Origin: an uncultured Bacteroides sp.
GTDB lineage: Bacteria; Bacteroidota; Bacteroidia; Bacteroidales; Bacteroidaceae
Length of the DNA stretch: 64,000 bases
Direction of reading: 5' to 3'
Assembly: GCA_958477465.1 (NCBI GenBank)
Contig: CAUEFX010000012.1
Location: forward strand, 1-64,000
Numbering within the stretch: the first letter of the stretch is position 1; each line of letters begins with the position of its first letter. Positions 23,991 to 33,187 of the stretch are shown piece by piece. The position numbers were made by a program, and so were the translations under genes. The notes beneath the pieces were generated by a model that saw only the letters and a program-made list of their open reading frames with translations, did not search any database and was not told where the DNA came from.

Positions 23991-24956
23991 ATGAACCGGT
24001 TTTTTCTTATATGTATTCTCACCACTTTGGCTCTATTTACCTCATCAAAGGCCAAAGCGCAGTTTGATGTGCACTTCAATCAGTATTGGGACTTGAAGGG
24101 CTTCTATAATCCTGCCTGGGCCGGACAGACAGACAAACTTAATATTGCCGGTACTTACTCCATGCAGATGGTGGGTTTTACCCATTCACCCCGTACGATG
24201 TATTTTGGGGCAGACATGCCTTTTTCTCTGTTTAATAAAAAACACGGAGCGGGAGCGGGATTTTTTAGTGATGCGATCGGTCTTTTCCGCAACCAGCGTG
24301 TTTGGCTGCAATACTCTTATAAACAGCAGATCGGAAAAGGAAGGCTTGGAGTGGGGTTGCAATTAGGATTTGTCAGTGTTTCGTTCGATCCGGAAAATAT
24401 CTATTTGGGTGAGGATAAACAAGATGACCCGGCTTTTCCGACGGAACAAAAAAACGGTATGGGACTTGACTTGGGAGTAGGAGGGTTTTATTCACATCCG
24501 AAATTTTATGTGGGCTTCTCCGGGCACCATCTTACCTCACCAACCATAGAATTGGGGACAACAGAGGCCGGTGCAACGAGTAGAATAAAGATTGATCCAA
24601 TGCTTTATTTCACTGGCGGATACAATATTCAGACCCGTAATCCGTTAGTTTCCATACAACCGTCACTATTATTACAGAGTGATTTAAATAAAGTAAGAGC
24701 CGATTTGACAGGGCGTGTGTTGTATACTTTTAATGAAAAGACTTTTATCGGAGGACTTACTTATTCACCGGGAGTCTCCTTTACGGTAAGTATCGGAGCT
24801 GTAATTCGTGGAGTGACGGTCGGATATGCTTATGAAGCTTATACGTCAAAAATCGGAATCGGAAACGGCAGTCACGATTTGATAGTAAGCTATGCGATGG
24901 ATATCAATTTATTTAAGAAAAGTAAGAATAAACATAAGAGTGTACGAATCTTATAA
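23991..24956 (+). CDS. PorP/SprF-family type IX secretion membrane protein
   Basis: 321 residues from the ATG at 23991 (MNRFFLICILTTLALFTSSK, signal peptide). The frame is open from 23931, but the extra residues precede the signal peptide and are unlikely to be made. The mature start QFDVHFNQYWDLKGFYNPAW and the strand GFTHSPRTMYFGADMP are typical of PorP/SprF outer-membrane barrels. These attach to GldK/PorK rings or to particular secreted proteins in type IX secretion. It directly precedes gldK and is clearly its operon partner. Barrel strands continue to the C-terminus; the basic tail KKSKNKHKSV is unusual for a barrel. Confidence 0.9.
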   Translation: MNRFFLICILTTLALFTSSKAKAQFDVHFNQYWDLKGFYNPAWAGQTDKLNIAGTYSMQMVGFTHSPRTMYFGADMPFSLFNKKHGAGAGFFSDAIGLFRNQRVWLQYSYKQQIGKGRLGVGLQLGFVSVSFDPENIYLGEDKQDDPAFPTEQKNGMGLDLGVGGFYSHPKFYVGFSGHHLTSPTIELGTTEAGATSRIKIDPMLYFTGGYNIQTRNPLVSIQPSLLLQSDLNKVRADLTGRVLYTFNEKTFIGGLTYSPGVSFTVSIGAVIRGVTVGYAYEAYTSKIGIGNGSHDLIVSYAMDINLFKKSKNKHKSVRIL

Positions 24957-24970
24957 TTGTGGAAAAAAGG

Positions 24971-26401
24971 ATGAAAAGTAAAAACTGTATAGCTGTGGCG
25001 TTACTGGTCGCTTTGCTTTCTTCGTGTATGGGACACATGGCAGGAGGTGGCGGAAACGGCGGAGAAGTGGTAGGTGTCAGTGCCACGGCATGGAACGAAC
25101 CGGCTCCTTATGGTATGGTACTGGTAAAACGTGGTTCCCTTAAGATAGGACCGGAAGAACAGGACTCGCTTTGGGGAGCACCTGTGCCGACGAAAGAAAT
25201 CTCCGTTGAATCTTTTTGGATGGATGAAACGGAAGTTACGGTATCTCAATACAAGCAATTTGTATATTGGGTGCGCGATTCCATTATCCGTGAACGGTTG
25301 GCAGATCCTGCGTATGGAGGTAATGAAGCTTATAAGATAGAAGAAGACCGGGAGGGTAATCCCATCAAGCCATACCTGAACTGGTCGAAACCCATTCCTT
25401 GGAAAAAGCCTACGGAAGATGAAATGATGGCGATTCAGAGTGTATACAAAAAGCATCCGATCGATGGAACAACGATGCTGGATGCTTCTCAGATGAACTA
25501 TTATTATGAAGTTTTTGATTATGTAGAAGCTGCCAAGCGCCGGAACCGTTTGAATCCGAATGAACGGAATAAGAATACAGATATCGAGGTTAACCCGGAC
25601 GAGGTGATTATGATTTCTAAAGATACGGCTTATATCGATGATGACGGCCGTATTGTAAATCGTACGATTACACGCCCGCTCTCGAGTGAATGGGATTTTC
25701 AGAACAGCTATATAATCAATATCTATCCGGATACGACCTGTTGGGTGAATGATTTCCCGAATGCGAATAATGAATCGTATATGCGGTTGTATTTCAACCA
25801 TCCGAGTTATAATGATAACCCGATCGTCGGAGTGAGCTGGGAGCAGGCAAATGCATTCTGTGCATGGCGTACGAACTATCTGATGGCTGGCCTGAAAGGA
25901 CAGGCACGTTTCATTCAGCGTTACCGGTTACCGACAGAAGTGGAGTGGGAATTTGCAGCACGCGGACGTGACGGCAACAAGTATCCGTGGTCGGATGAAG
26001 AAACGAAGGATGAAAAGGGATGCTATAAAGCTAATTATAAACCGGGTAAGGGTGATTATACCAAAGACGGTAACTTGATAACGACTCGCGTGGGGGCCTA
26101 TTCTCCCAATGTGAACGGGCTGTATGATATGGCCGGTAATGTTGCTGAATGGACATCGACTGTCTATACCGAATCAGGAGTGATGTCGATGAACGATTTT
26201 AATCCGGAGTTGCAATACAATGCTGCTGTTGAAGATCCTTACCGTATGAAGAAGAAAGTGGTTCGCGGTGGTTCATGGAAGGATGTGAATGCCCTTATCC
26301 GTTCGGATGCCCGTGCTTCGGAATATCAGAACGAGCAACGTTCCTATATCGGTTTCCGGTGCGTGCGTACACAGGTTGGTTATAATAAGAAAGGAAGGTA
26401 A
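24971..26401 (+). CDS. gldK: GldK, lipoprotein of the type IX secretion ring
   Basis: 476 residues from the ATG at 24971; a GTG at 24959 is less likely. A lipobox (LLSSC) follows the signal peptide, as expected for GldK/PorK. The body is a formylglycine-generating-enzyme-like (SUMF1) fold: MVLVKRGSLKIGP, MDETEVTVSQYKQFV, PIVGVSWEQANAFCAW, RLPTEVEWEFAARG, NGLYDMAGNVAEWT, VVRGGSWKD, GFRCVR. In type IX systems GldK and GldN form a large periplasmic ring under the outer membrane. The long insert between residues about 120 and 270 is typical of GldK rather than of true sulfatase-modifying enzymes. Confidence 0.92.
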   Translation: MKSKNCIAVALLVALLSSCMGHMAGGGGNGGEVVGVSATAWNEPAPYGMVLVKRGSLKIGPEEQDSLWGAPVPTKEISVESFWMDETEVTVSQYKQFVYWVRDSIIRERLADPAYGGNEAYKIEEDREGNPIKPYLNWSKPIPWKKPTEDEMMAIQSVYKKHPIDGTTMLDASQMNYYYEVFDYVEAAKRRNRLNPNERNKNTDIEVNPDEVIMISKDTAYIDDDGRIVNRTITRPLSSEWDFQNSYIINIYPDTTCWVNDFPNANNESYMRLYFNHPSYNDNPIVGVSWEQANAFCAWRTNYLMAGLKGQARFIQRYRLPTEVEWEFAARGRDGNKYPWSDEETKDEKGCYKANYKPGKGDYTKDGNLITTRVGAYSPNVNGLYDMAGNVAEWTSTVYTESGVMSMNDFNPELQYNAAVEDPYRMKKKVVRGGSWKDVNALIRSDARASEYQNEQRSYIGFRCVRTQVGYNKKGR

Positions 26402-26403
26402 TT

Positions 26404-27291
26404 ATGGCAAATAGAGAGAATAAAAGAAGCCTGCGGCAAAAAATACAGGACTTTATGTCAGCTCCTAAAGGGCAGACTATTATGAATTATGCTTATAACT
26501 GGGGAGCTTCGGTTGTAATTATGGGTACGCTTTTTAAGCTGACCCATCTGCCGGGAGCCAACTTTATGTTATTTGTCGGGATGGGAACCGAGGTCTTGAT
26601 ATTTTTCCTCTCGGCTTTCGATCTTTCGGGAGTGAAAAAGGATACAGCCAATGCGGGCGCTTCTGTTTCATTGGGAGGAAATATATCTGCAGGAAACATA
26701 GTGGCCGGTGGCGCTGTTGCCGGTGATACGGATTTCTCCGGAATACCGTCTGTGGATTCTGTGGATAATATACCCGGCGGAAGTAGAATTACCGGGGGAG
26801 GCCCTTCAATTGTAGTGGTACAAGGGGGAGGGGCTGTGCAATCGGGTGCTCCGATACAGGCCGGTTCTCAGAATATGGCTTCGATGTCTGCCGGTCAGCC
26901 TGTTCAGCCAGTTCAGTCCGGTCAGCCAGTTCAGTCCGGTCAGCCGGCTCAGTCTGTTCAGCCGGTTCAACCTGCTCCTGCTGCTCCGCCTATTACACTG
27001 GAAATGGAGGAAGCCACTACGGCTTATCTGGAGCAATTGAAAGCGATGACCGAGATGCTGTCCCGTTGTACGGAGCAGGCGCAAAGTGTTTCGCAAGATA
27101 CGGAGCAGATGAATATGCTCAGCAAGAACCTTGCCGGTATCAATGCTATCTACGAAATGCAGTTGCGTAGTGTCAGCACACAGATAGGAACCATCGACCA
27201 GGTACATGAACAAACCCGCAGAATGGCTCGTCAGATTGAAGAACTTAATGAAGTATATGCTCGTATGTTGCAGGCTATGACTTCTAAATAA
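26404..27291 (+). CDS. gldL: GldL, inner-membrane motor subunit
   Basis: 295 residues. Two TM helices lie near residues 29-47 and 52-72, with Glu63 inside the second, corresponding to the membrane Glu needed for proton-driven rotation in known GldL. A long cytoplasmic part follows: a glycine-rich stretch (75-160), a QPVQSG-type repeat (164-190), and a helical C-terminus (195-295) with heptad-like spacing. GldL with GldM forms the motor that powers type IX secretion and, in gliders, movement. It starts three bases after the gldK stop. The repeat-bearing linker is longer than I expect for this family. Confidence 0.92.
   Translation: MANRENKRSLRQKIQDFMSAPKGQTIMNYAYNWGASVVIMGTLFKLTHLPGANFMLFVGMGTEVLIFFLSAFDLSGVKKDTANAGASVSLGGNISAGNIVAGGAVAGDTDFSGIPSVDSVDNIPGGSRITGGGPSIVVVQGGGAVQSGAPIQAGSQNMASMSAGQPVQPVQSGQPVQSGQPAQSVQPVQPAPAAPPITLEMEEATTAYLEQLKAMTEMLSRCTEQAQSVSQDTEQMNMLSKNLAGINAIYEMQLRSVSTQIGTIDQVHEQTRRMARQIEELNEVYARMLQAMTSK
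26895..26970 (+). repeat. in-frame 18-base tandem repeat in gldL
   Basis: Units close to CAGTTCAGTCCGGTCAGC repeat two to four times, encoding QPVQSG-like hexapeptides. Units stay in frame, so copy-number change would alter linker length without breaking the gene. Confidence 0.6.
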
Positions 27292-27303
27292 AAAAGAACG
27301 ATT

Positions 27304-28800
27304 ATGAGTTTTGGATCACAGACACCGCGCCAGAAGATGATAAACCTGATGTATATCGTTCTTATGGCATTGCTGGCACTCAATGTATCATCGGATGTGT
27401 TGCGTGGTTTCACTCTTGTGGACGAAAGTCTGACGCGTTCTACCTCCAACTCTTCCGAACAGAACCGCTCTCTTTATAATTCGCTGGCGGAGTATATGGA
27501 GAAGAATCCGGAGAAGGTGGGCCCATGGTATGAGAAAGCAATGCATGTGAAGCGGATGTCCGATTCGCTCTATGTCTTTGTGGGAGATTTGAAAGCAAAG
27601 ATCAACGAATCGAGTCAGGAAGATCTGGAGGCAGCCTCTTATGTGATGTTTTCTCCACGTACCGGAAAAGGAAAAGAACTGGCGTTGAGTATAAGTCAAT
27701 ATAAAAATGAAATTTTGGCACTGATAGAAGATCCGGTGCAGAAAAAAATTATTAGTGATAATCTGACGTTGAATATTCCCCGGCTGTTCGAAGGTACTCC
27801 GGTCGCAGCAGCCGTTACATTGCTGTCCAAATTGCAGAGTGATGTGCGTTATGCCGAGGGGGAAGTTCTCCATACACTGACGAAAGACATCGATGTACAT
27901 GATGTGCGTGTGAATCAGATCAATGCCTATGTGATTCCAAGCTCGCAGCATGTTGTGAGAGGAGGAAAGTTGAGCGCACAGATTATTCTGGCTGCCGTGG
28001 ATACGACTCAGCGGCCTGCTATATTTATCGGTGACAAGCAGTTGCCGGAAGAAGCGCATGGCCTGTATGAAACGGTATGTAACAGTACGGGAGAATTTAC
28101 GCTTGCCGGTTATCTGGAGTTGAACCGTGGAAACGGAGAGATGTTACGGCGTGATTTTTCACAGAAATATACGGTAGTGGAACCATCTGCTACGGTGTCG
28201 GCTACGTTGATGAATGTGTTGTATGCCGGATATGATAACCCGATCAGTATATCTGTTCCGGGGGTACCGAACGGGCAGGTGCAGGCAAGTATTGTGAATG
28301 GCAATGGTACTCTGCAACGGGTAGCCAATGGATATGTGGCACGACCGACAACCATCGGTAAAGAGGCCGTGATAAGGGTTACTGCAACAGTGGACGGACG
28401 TACGCAGGTGATGGGCGATTACTCTTACCGGGTACGGCAGTTGCCCGACCCTTCTCCATTCATCGAATATAAGGATGCTAACGGTAGTCTGAAACGTTAC
28501 AGAGGCGGAAGCGGATTGTCGAAAGCTGTGCTGATGAATACGGAAGGAATTGTTGCTGCTATTGATGACGGACTGTTGAATATAAACTTCCAGGTACTTG
28601 GCTTTGAAACCACTTTTTTTGATAATATGGGTAATGCGGTTCCGGAAGTTTCAACCGGTTCTAATTTCTCATCCCGTCAGAAAGATATGTTCCGGCGTCT
28701 GTCTCGTGGAAAGCGGTTTTATATCTCCCGGGTACGTGCCAAAGGACCGGATGGCGTAGAACGGTTATTGCCTACAACATTGGAGGTGATAGTAAATTAG
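27304..28800 (+). CDS. gldM: GldM, periplasm-spanning motor subunit
   Basis: 498 residues, near the usual GldM/PorM length. The N-terminus MSFGSQTPRQKMINLMYIVL (1-20) with the following MALLALNVSSDVL is the conserved cytoplasmic start and single TM helix. The rest is periplasmic: a helical D1 domain followed by beta-rich domains D2-D4 (VNQINAYVIPSSQHVVRGGK, then YDNPISISVPGVPNGQVQAS). GldM dimers cross the periplasm from the GldL motor to the GldK/GldN ring and transmit torque. It is separated from gldL by 12 bases and from gldN by 26 bases. Confidence 0.93.
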   Translation: MSFGSQTPRQKMINLMYIVLMALLALNVSSDVLRGFTLVDESLTRSTSNSSEQNRSLYNSLAEYMEKNPEKVGPWYEKAMHVKRMSDSLYVFVGDLKAKINESSQEDLEAASYVMFSPRTGKGKELALSISQYKNEILALIEDPVQKKIISDNLTLNIPRLFEGTPVAAAVTLLSKLQSDVRYAEGEVLHTLTKDIDVHDVRVNQINAYVIPSSQHVVRGGKLSAQIILAAVDTTQRPAIFIGDKQLPEEAHGLYETVCNSTGEFTLAGYLELNRGNGEMLRRDFSQKYTVVEPSATVSATLMNVLYAGYDNPISISVPGVPNGQVQASIVNGNGTLQRVANGYVARPTTIGKEAVIRVTATVDGRTQVMGDYSYRVRQLPDPSPFIEYKDANGSLKRYRGGSGLSKAVLMNTEGIVAAIDDGLLNINFQVLGFETTFFDNMGNAVPEVSTGSNFSSRQKDMFRRLSRGKRFYISRVRAKGPDGVERLLPTTLEVIVN

Positions 28801-28826
28801 TAAAGAATTAAAATTACGAGTTACGA

Positions 28827-29939
28827 ATGATGAAACGTAAGATTATTATAACTGTTGGAGTTGCATTATTGTTGGGCACACTTCCCACATGGGCGCAACC
28901 GAAAGCACGCGCAGCTCAGGAAGAGGATAAGAGTGCTAACGAACTCTCTGTTCGTGCTCAGACGAGATATCCTCATTCGAAAACGCTTCCACAGGACGTG
29001 GTATGGACGCGTGAGATTTATCGTACGCTGGATATGACGAAGGCGGAGAACGGCGCTCTGTACTATCCGGTTGAACCTATCGGAGATAGAATGAATCTTT
29101 TTACATTGATTTTCAAATTGCTGGCGCAGAAAAAGATTCCGGCTTATGAATATATGCTGGATGGAACCGAACGGTTGACTGCTGATAATGAAATAAAATT
29201 CCGTGATGTACTGGATCGGTTCAGTATTTATTATGAGCAGAAAAAGTTGAAGAACCGGAAAGACAGCGTTTTGATGATCGATAATAGCGATGTGCCTTCT
29301 GCCGATATATTGAGCTATTTTGTTAAAGAAGTGTGGTATTTCGATCAGCGGACTTCGACTTACGGTTCGACAGTTGCAGCTATTTGCCCGGTGTATCACC
29401 GTACGGAGGATTTTAGTTCGGAGCGGGTCAAACTGCCTATGTTCTGGATTGACTATAAGGATCTTGCACCCTATCTGAATGGGGCTATGGTGATGGCAAG
29501 TAATTTTAATAATGTAGCTAACCGTAGTATGGCTGATTTCTTCGTGACCCGTCAATATGCCGGTGAGATTTATAAGACTACCAATTTGCAAAATCGTCCG
29601 TTGGCTGAATATTGCAAAACGGATAGTGCAATGACTGCGGAACAAAAGCGGATTGAAACTGAATTGGTAAGTTTTGAGAAACATTTGTATGGGTCAGACA
29701 CGCTTGCAGTGGCTAAGTCGGCGGTAAAGGAAAAGACGACCGCGAAGAAAGCTACCAGAGAAGTTGCTAAAAAAGAAGAAGTGACGAATGCCGGGCAAGA
29801 AGCAGTGGATCAACCACAGGAAGAGGTAAAGGCGAATTCGAAAAAGAAAGGACGTGAAAAATCTTCTTCCAGTGCCCGTCAAGGCTCCAAACGTGAGTCT
29901 GCGGCACCGAAAGCATCGGTTCGAAGACAAAGACGATAA
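28827..29939 (+). CDS. gldN: GldN, periplasmic ring subunit
   Basis: 370 residues (a second ATG is at 28830) with a signal peptide ending near AQPKA. The body has the GldN/PorN features: VVWTREIYRTLDMTKAENGA, LYYPVEP, MNLFTLIFKLL, YEYMLDGTE, IKEDWYFD-like VKEVWYFDQ, and the final MADFFVTRQYAGEIYK. GldN joins GldK in the outer-membrane-associated ring. Beyond residue about 290 there is a long low-complexity Lys/Arg/Ser-rich tail (KKKGREKSSSSARQGSKRES) absent from the compact family core. It may bind lipid, peptidoglycan or a partner. Confidence 0.92.
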   Translation: MMKRKIIITVGVALLLGTLPTWAQPKARAAQEEDKSANELSVRAQTRYPHSKTLPQDVVWTREIYRTLDMTKAENGALYYPVEPIGDRMNLFTLIFKLLAQKKIPAYEYMLDGTERLTADNEIKFRDVLDRFSIYYEQKKLKNRKDSVLMIDNSDVPSADILSYFVKEVWYFDQRTSTYGSTVAAICPVYHRTEDFSSERVKLPMFWIDYKDLAPYLNGAMVMASNFNNVANRSMADFFVTRQYAGEIYKTTNLQNRPLAEYCKTDSAMTAEQKRIETELVSFEKHLYGSDTLAVAKSAVKEKTTAKKATREVAKKEEVTNAGQEAVDQPQEEVKANSKKKGREKSSSSARQGSKRESAAPKASVRRQRR

Positions 29940-29979
29940 ACAAAATAGCCCTAATTTATGCTTTTAATTTTTAAATATA

Positions 29980-29987
29980 TATCTTTG
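29980..29987 (+). promoter_or_regulatory. -7 promoter box of the small barrel gene
   Basis: TATCTTTG matches TAnnTTTG, with a leader of about 20 bases. It suggests the barrel gene is transcribed independently of gldKLMN. Confidence 0.45.
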
Positions 29988-30014
29988 TATCGAATTTTAA
30001 ATACAATTTGATTT

Positions 30015-30620
30015 ATGAAAAAAATTATTAATGTATTATTGGTAGCTGTATGTATAGCTATGGCAATGCCTGCTCAGGCACAATTCAACTGGGGACTAAA
30101 GGGTGGTCTGAATCTTTCAAAGGCCTCTTTTTCAGGTAGTGACTTTAAGAGTGATAATTATACGGGATTCTTTGTCGGCCCAATGGCTGAATTTACACTT
30201 CCGGTTGCCGGATTAGGAATAGACGGTGCTTTGGTATATTCACAAAAAGGTATTAAGATGGGAGATGATGATGTGAATGAATCCTTGAAACAGAAAAGTC
30301 TCGAAATACCCATTAATCTGAAGTATACTGTTGGATTGGGGCGTTTGTTAGGCGTATTTATTGCAGCCGGTCCTCAGTTCGGATTCGATTTGAATAGCGA
30401 TGAATGGAAGTTCTATTCAGAGGAGTTTTCTTTTAAGAAGTCGAATTTCAGTATTAATGTAGGAGTAGGTGCCAAGTTGATCAACCATTTACAGATAGGT
30501 GTAAACTATAACATTCCGTTGGGTAAAACTGCTGAGTACGATGGGGTCGTAGATGCCATTGGAGGCGCTTTTTCTGCTAAGACCAAAACTTGGCAAGTGT
30601 CGGCTGCCTATCTTTTCTGA
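30015..30620 (+). CDS. small outer-membrane beta-barrel protein (PorT-like fold)
   Basis: A 201-residue protein with signal peptide (MKKIINVLLVAVCIAMAMPA, then QAQ) and the OMP_b-brl_2 pattern: FNWGLKGGLNLSKASF, FFVGPMAEF, GALVYSQKG, SLEIPINLKY, GVFIAAGPQFGF, and final AAYLF with terminal Phe. The group includes PorT of type IX secretion, but also many general barrels, and no PorT-specific residues are visible to me. It directly follows gldN with its own promoter box. It ends before a strong terminator. Confidence 0.85.
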   Translation: MKKIINVLLVAVCIAMAMPAQAQFNWGLKGGLNLSKASFSGSDFKSDNYTGFFVGPMAEFTLPVAGLGIDGALVYSQKGIKMGDDDVNESLKQKSLEIPINLKYTVGLGRLLGVFIAAGPQFGFDLNSDEWKFYSEEFSFKKSNFSINVGVGAKLINHLQIGVNYNIPLGKTAEYDGVVDAIGGAFSAKTKTWQVSAAYLF

Positions 30621-30649
30621 TGTAATACTTTCTTTAACAACTAAATATG

Positions 30650-30681
30650 GAGGCTTCTGCTGAGTGGAAGCCTCTTTTTTT
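30650..30681 (+). terminator. rho-independent terminator
   Basis: GAGGCTTC (30650-30657) pairs with GAAGCCTC (30667-30674), a nine-base loop, then TTTTTTT. It ends the small barrel transcript immediately before the priA promoter. Confidence 0.88.
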
Positions 30682-30682
30682 A

Positions 30683-30690
30683 TATCTTTG
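30683..30690 (+). promoter_or_regulatory. -7 promoter box of priA
   Basis: TATCTTTG matches TAnnTTTG. It lies eight bases before the priA ATG, so the transcript would be nearly leaderless. It abuts the upstream terminator. Confidence 0.5.
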
Positions 30691-30698
30691 TCTCCGCA

Positions 30699-33155
30699 AT
30701 GAAGAAATATGTCGATGTCATATTGCCGTTACCGTTTCCCAGGAGCTTTACTTATTCTTTACCGGATGATAGTGTTGAGGATATAAAGCCGGGATGCCGT
30801 GTTGTGGTACCGTTCGGGCAAAAGAAATTCTATACGGCTATTGTCTGTAATGTACATGGGTATACCCCTACGGAGTATGAGGTGAAAGAAATTTCTGCTA
30901 TACTTGATAGCGCTCCTATATTGTTGCCGGTTCAGTTTAAGTTTTGGGAATGGCTGGCCGATTATTATCTTTGTACGCAAGGAGATGTTTACAAAGCTGC
31001 GTTGCCTTCCGGGTTGAAACTGGAGAGTGAAACCATGGTGGAGTATAATCCGGATTTTGAGTCGGAAACACGACTCTCGGAAAAGGAACAGCTGATTCTC
31101 GACTTACTGTCTGCAGATCCGGAACAATGCGTTACCAAACTTGAAAAGGAAAGCGGAATTAAAAACATTCTTACCGTTATCAAATCTCTGCTCGATAAAG
31201 AAGCCATCTTTGTAAAAGAAGAACTCAGAAGAACTTATAAACCGAAAACGGAGGCCCGCGTCCGGTTGACAGGAAAAGCTGACGAGAAGCGGTTGCACAT
31301 CTTGTTTGATGTCTTGTCCCGTGCGCCTAAACAATTAGCTCTGCTGATGAAGTATGTCGAGCTTTCGGGGGTAATGGGAAAGGGTATTGTAAAGGAGGTT
31401 GCCAAAAAGGAACTTCTGCAACGTGCCGGCGTTTCTCCTGCTGTATTGAACGGATTGGTAGAGAAAAAGATTTTTGAGATATATTATCATGAAGTCGGGC
31501 GTCTGAATGCTTATGCTGATGAAACCTTTCCACTCAATCCGTTGAATGAACACCAACAACGTGCTTACGGTGAAATAAAGAAGGCGTTTCTTGAGAAAAG
31601 TGTCTGTTTGCTTCACGGGGTTACTTCCAGTGGGAAAACAGAAGTTTACATTCACCTGATTGATGAAGTGATCAGGCAGGGGAAACAGGTGTTGTATCTA
31701 TTGCCGGAAATCGCACTGACTGCACAGATAACGGAACGGTTGAGACGGGTGTTCGGTAGTCGGTTGGGGATCTATCATTCTAAGTTTCCGGATGCAGAAC
31801 GGGTAGAGATATGGCAGAAACAATTGGGAGACAAAGGATACGATATCATATTGGGAGTTCGCTCTTCTGTTTTTCTGCCGTTCCGCAATCTGGGTTTGGT
31901 GATTGTAGACGAAGAACATGAAAATACTTATAAGCAGCAAGATCCGGCACCGCGTTATCATGCCCGGAATGCTGCCATTGTGCTGGCTGCCATGTATGGG
32001 GCGAAAGTCCTGCTGGGGACCGCTACACCGGCGATAGAAACCTGGTACAATGCAACTAACGGAAAATATGGACTGGTAGAATTAAAAGAACGGTATCAGG
32101 AAATCCGATTGCCGGAGATTCTTCCTGTCGATATAAAGGAATTGCATCGTAAGAAGCGGATGATCGGTCAATTTTCTCCTCTGCTTATTCAATATATACG
32201 TGAGGCATTGGACCGGAAAGAGCAGGTAATCTTGTTTCAGAATAGGCGTGGATTTGCTCCGATGATCGAATGCCGTACTTGTGGGTGGGTACCGAAGTGT
32301 AAAAATTGTGATGTCAGTCTGACTTATCATAAAGGCATCAATCAACTGACATGCCATTATTGCGGATATACTTATCAATTGCCCCGTTCGTGTCCTGCTT
32401 GTGACGGTGTGGAGCTAGTGAACCGTGGCTTTGGAACCGAGAAAATCGAAGATGATATAAAGATTGCTTTTCCTGAGGCCTCCGTGGCACGTATGGACTT
32501 GGATACTACCCGCACCCGTTTGGCTTATGAGAGGATTATTGCAGATTTTGAGCAGGGGAAAACGGATATACTTATCGGTACGCAAATGGTATCGAAAGGG
32601 TTGGATTTTGACCATGTAAGTGTGGTGGGCATTCTTAATGCGGATACGATGCTGAATTATCCTGATTTCCGTTCGTATGAGCGGGCTTTTCAACTGATGG
32701 CGCAAGTTGCCGGGCGTGCCGGAAGGAAAAACAAACAGGGACGTGTTATTTTACAGACAAAAAGCATCGATCATCCTATTATTGCTCAGGTGATGGCGAA
32801 TGACTACGAACAGATGGTGGCAGGACAGCTCGCCGAAAGACAAATGTTTCACTATCCGCCTTATTATCGCCTGGTATATGTTTATCTGAAAAACCGGAAT
32901 GAGACTCTGTTGGAACAGATGGCTGACGTGATGGCGGGAAAACTGCGTACTGTATTCGGGGGCCGCGTGCTGGGACCGGATAAACCGCCGGTAGGGAGGA
33001 TACAGACTCTTTATATAAAAAAAATAGTAGTAAAAATAGAACATAATGCGTCGATGGGGCGTGCCCGGGAGCTGTTATTACAGGTACAGCGGGAAATGAT
33101 TGAAGATGAACGTTTCAAATCGCTGATTGTGTATTATGATGTGGATCCGATGTAA
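30699..33155 (+). CDS. priA: primosomal helicase PriA (replication restart)
   Basis: 818 residues. It has an N-terminal 3'-DNA-binding domain (VILPLPFPRSFTYSLPDD), a Walker A motif (GVTSSGKTEVYIHL), a DEEH box (IVDEEHENTYKQQD), TATPAIE (motif III), and a zinc-binding insert with four Cys pairs (CRTCG, CKNCD, CHYCG, CPACD). A helicase C-terminal half (LIGTQMVSKGLDF, QVAGRAGR) follows. PriA recognises stalled forks and reloads the replicative helicase. All expected motifs are intact and the length is normal. It stands alone behind its own promoter box, with the GH123-like gene starting 33 bases downstream, so the two could be co-transcribed. Confidence 0.96.
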   Translation: MKKYVDVILPLPFPRSFTYSLPDDSVEDIKPGCRVVVPFGQKKFYTAIVCNVHGYTPTEYEVKEISAILDSAPILLPVQFKFWEWLADYYLCTQGDVYKAALPSGLKLESETMVEYNPDFESETRLSEKEQLILDLLSADPEQCVTKLEKESGIKNILTVIKSLLDKEAIFVKEELRRTYKPKTEARVRLTGKADEKRLHILFDVLSRAPKQLALLMKYVELSGVMGKGIVKEVAKKELLQRAGVSPAVLNGLVEKKIFEIYYHEVGRLNAYADETFPLNPLNEHQQRAYGEIKKAFLEKSVCLLHGVTSSGKTEVYIHLIDEVIRQGKQVLYLLPEIALTAQITERLRRVFGSRLGIYHSKFPDAERVEIWQKQLGDKGYDIILGVRSSVFLPFRNLGLVIVDEEHENTYKQQDPAPRYHARNAAIVLAAMYGAKVLLGTATPAIETWYNATNGKYGLVELKERYQEIRLPEILPVDIKELHRKKRMIGQFSPLLIQYIREALDRKEQVILFQNRRGFAPMIECRTCGWVPKCKNCDVSLTYHKGINQLTCHYCGYTYQLPRSCPACDGVELVNRGFGTEKIEDDIKIAFPEASVARMDLDTTRTRLAYERIIADFEQGKTDILIGTQMVSKGLDFDHVSVVGILNADTMLNYPDFRSYERAFQLMAQVAGRAGRKNKQGRVILQTKSIDHPIIAQVMANDYEQMVAGQLAERQMFHYPPYYRLVYVYLKNRNETLLEQMADVMAGKLRTVFGGRVLGPDKPPVGRIQTLYIKKIVVKIEHNASMGRARELLLQVQREMIEDERFKSLIVYYDVDPM

Positions 33156-33187
33156 TTGAATATATATTTACCCTTAAAAGAGAAGCT

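Noticed and set aside
26895..26970. CRISPR-like repeat
   Set aside because: The repeats are tandem, in frame within gldL and have no spacers.
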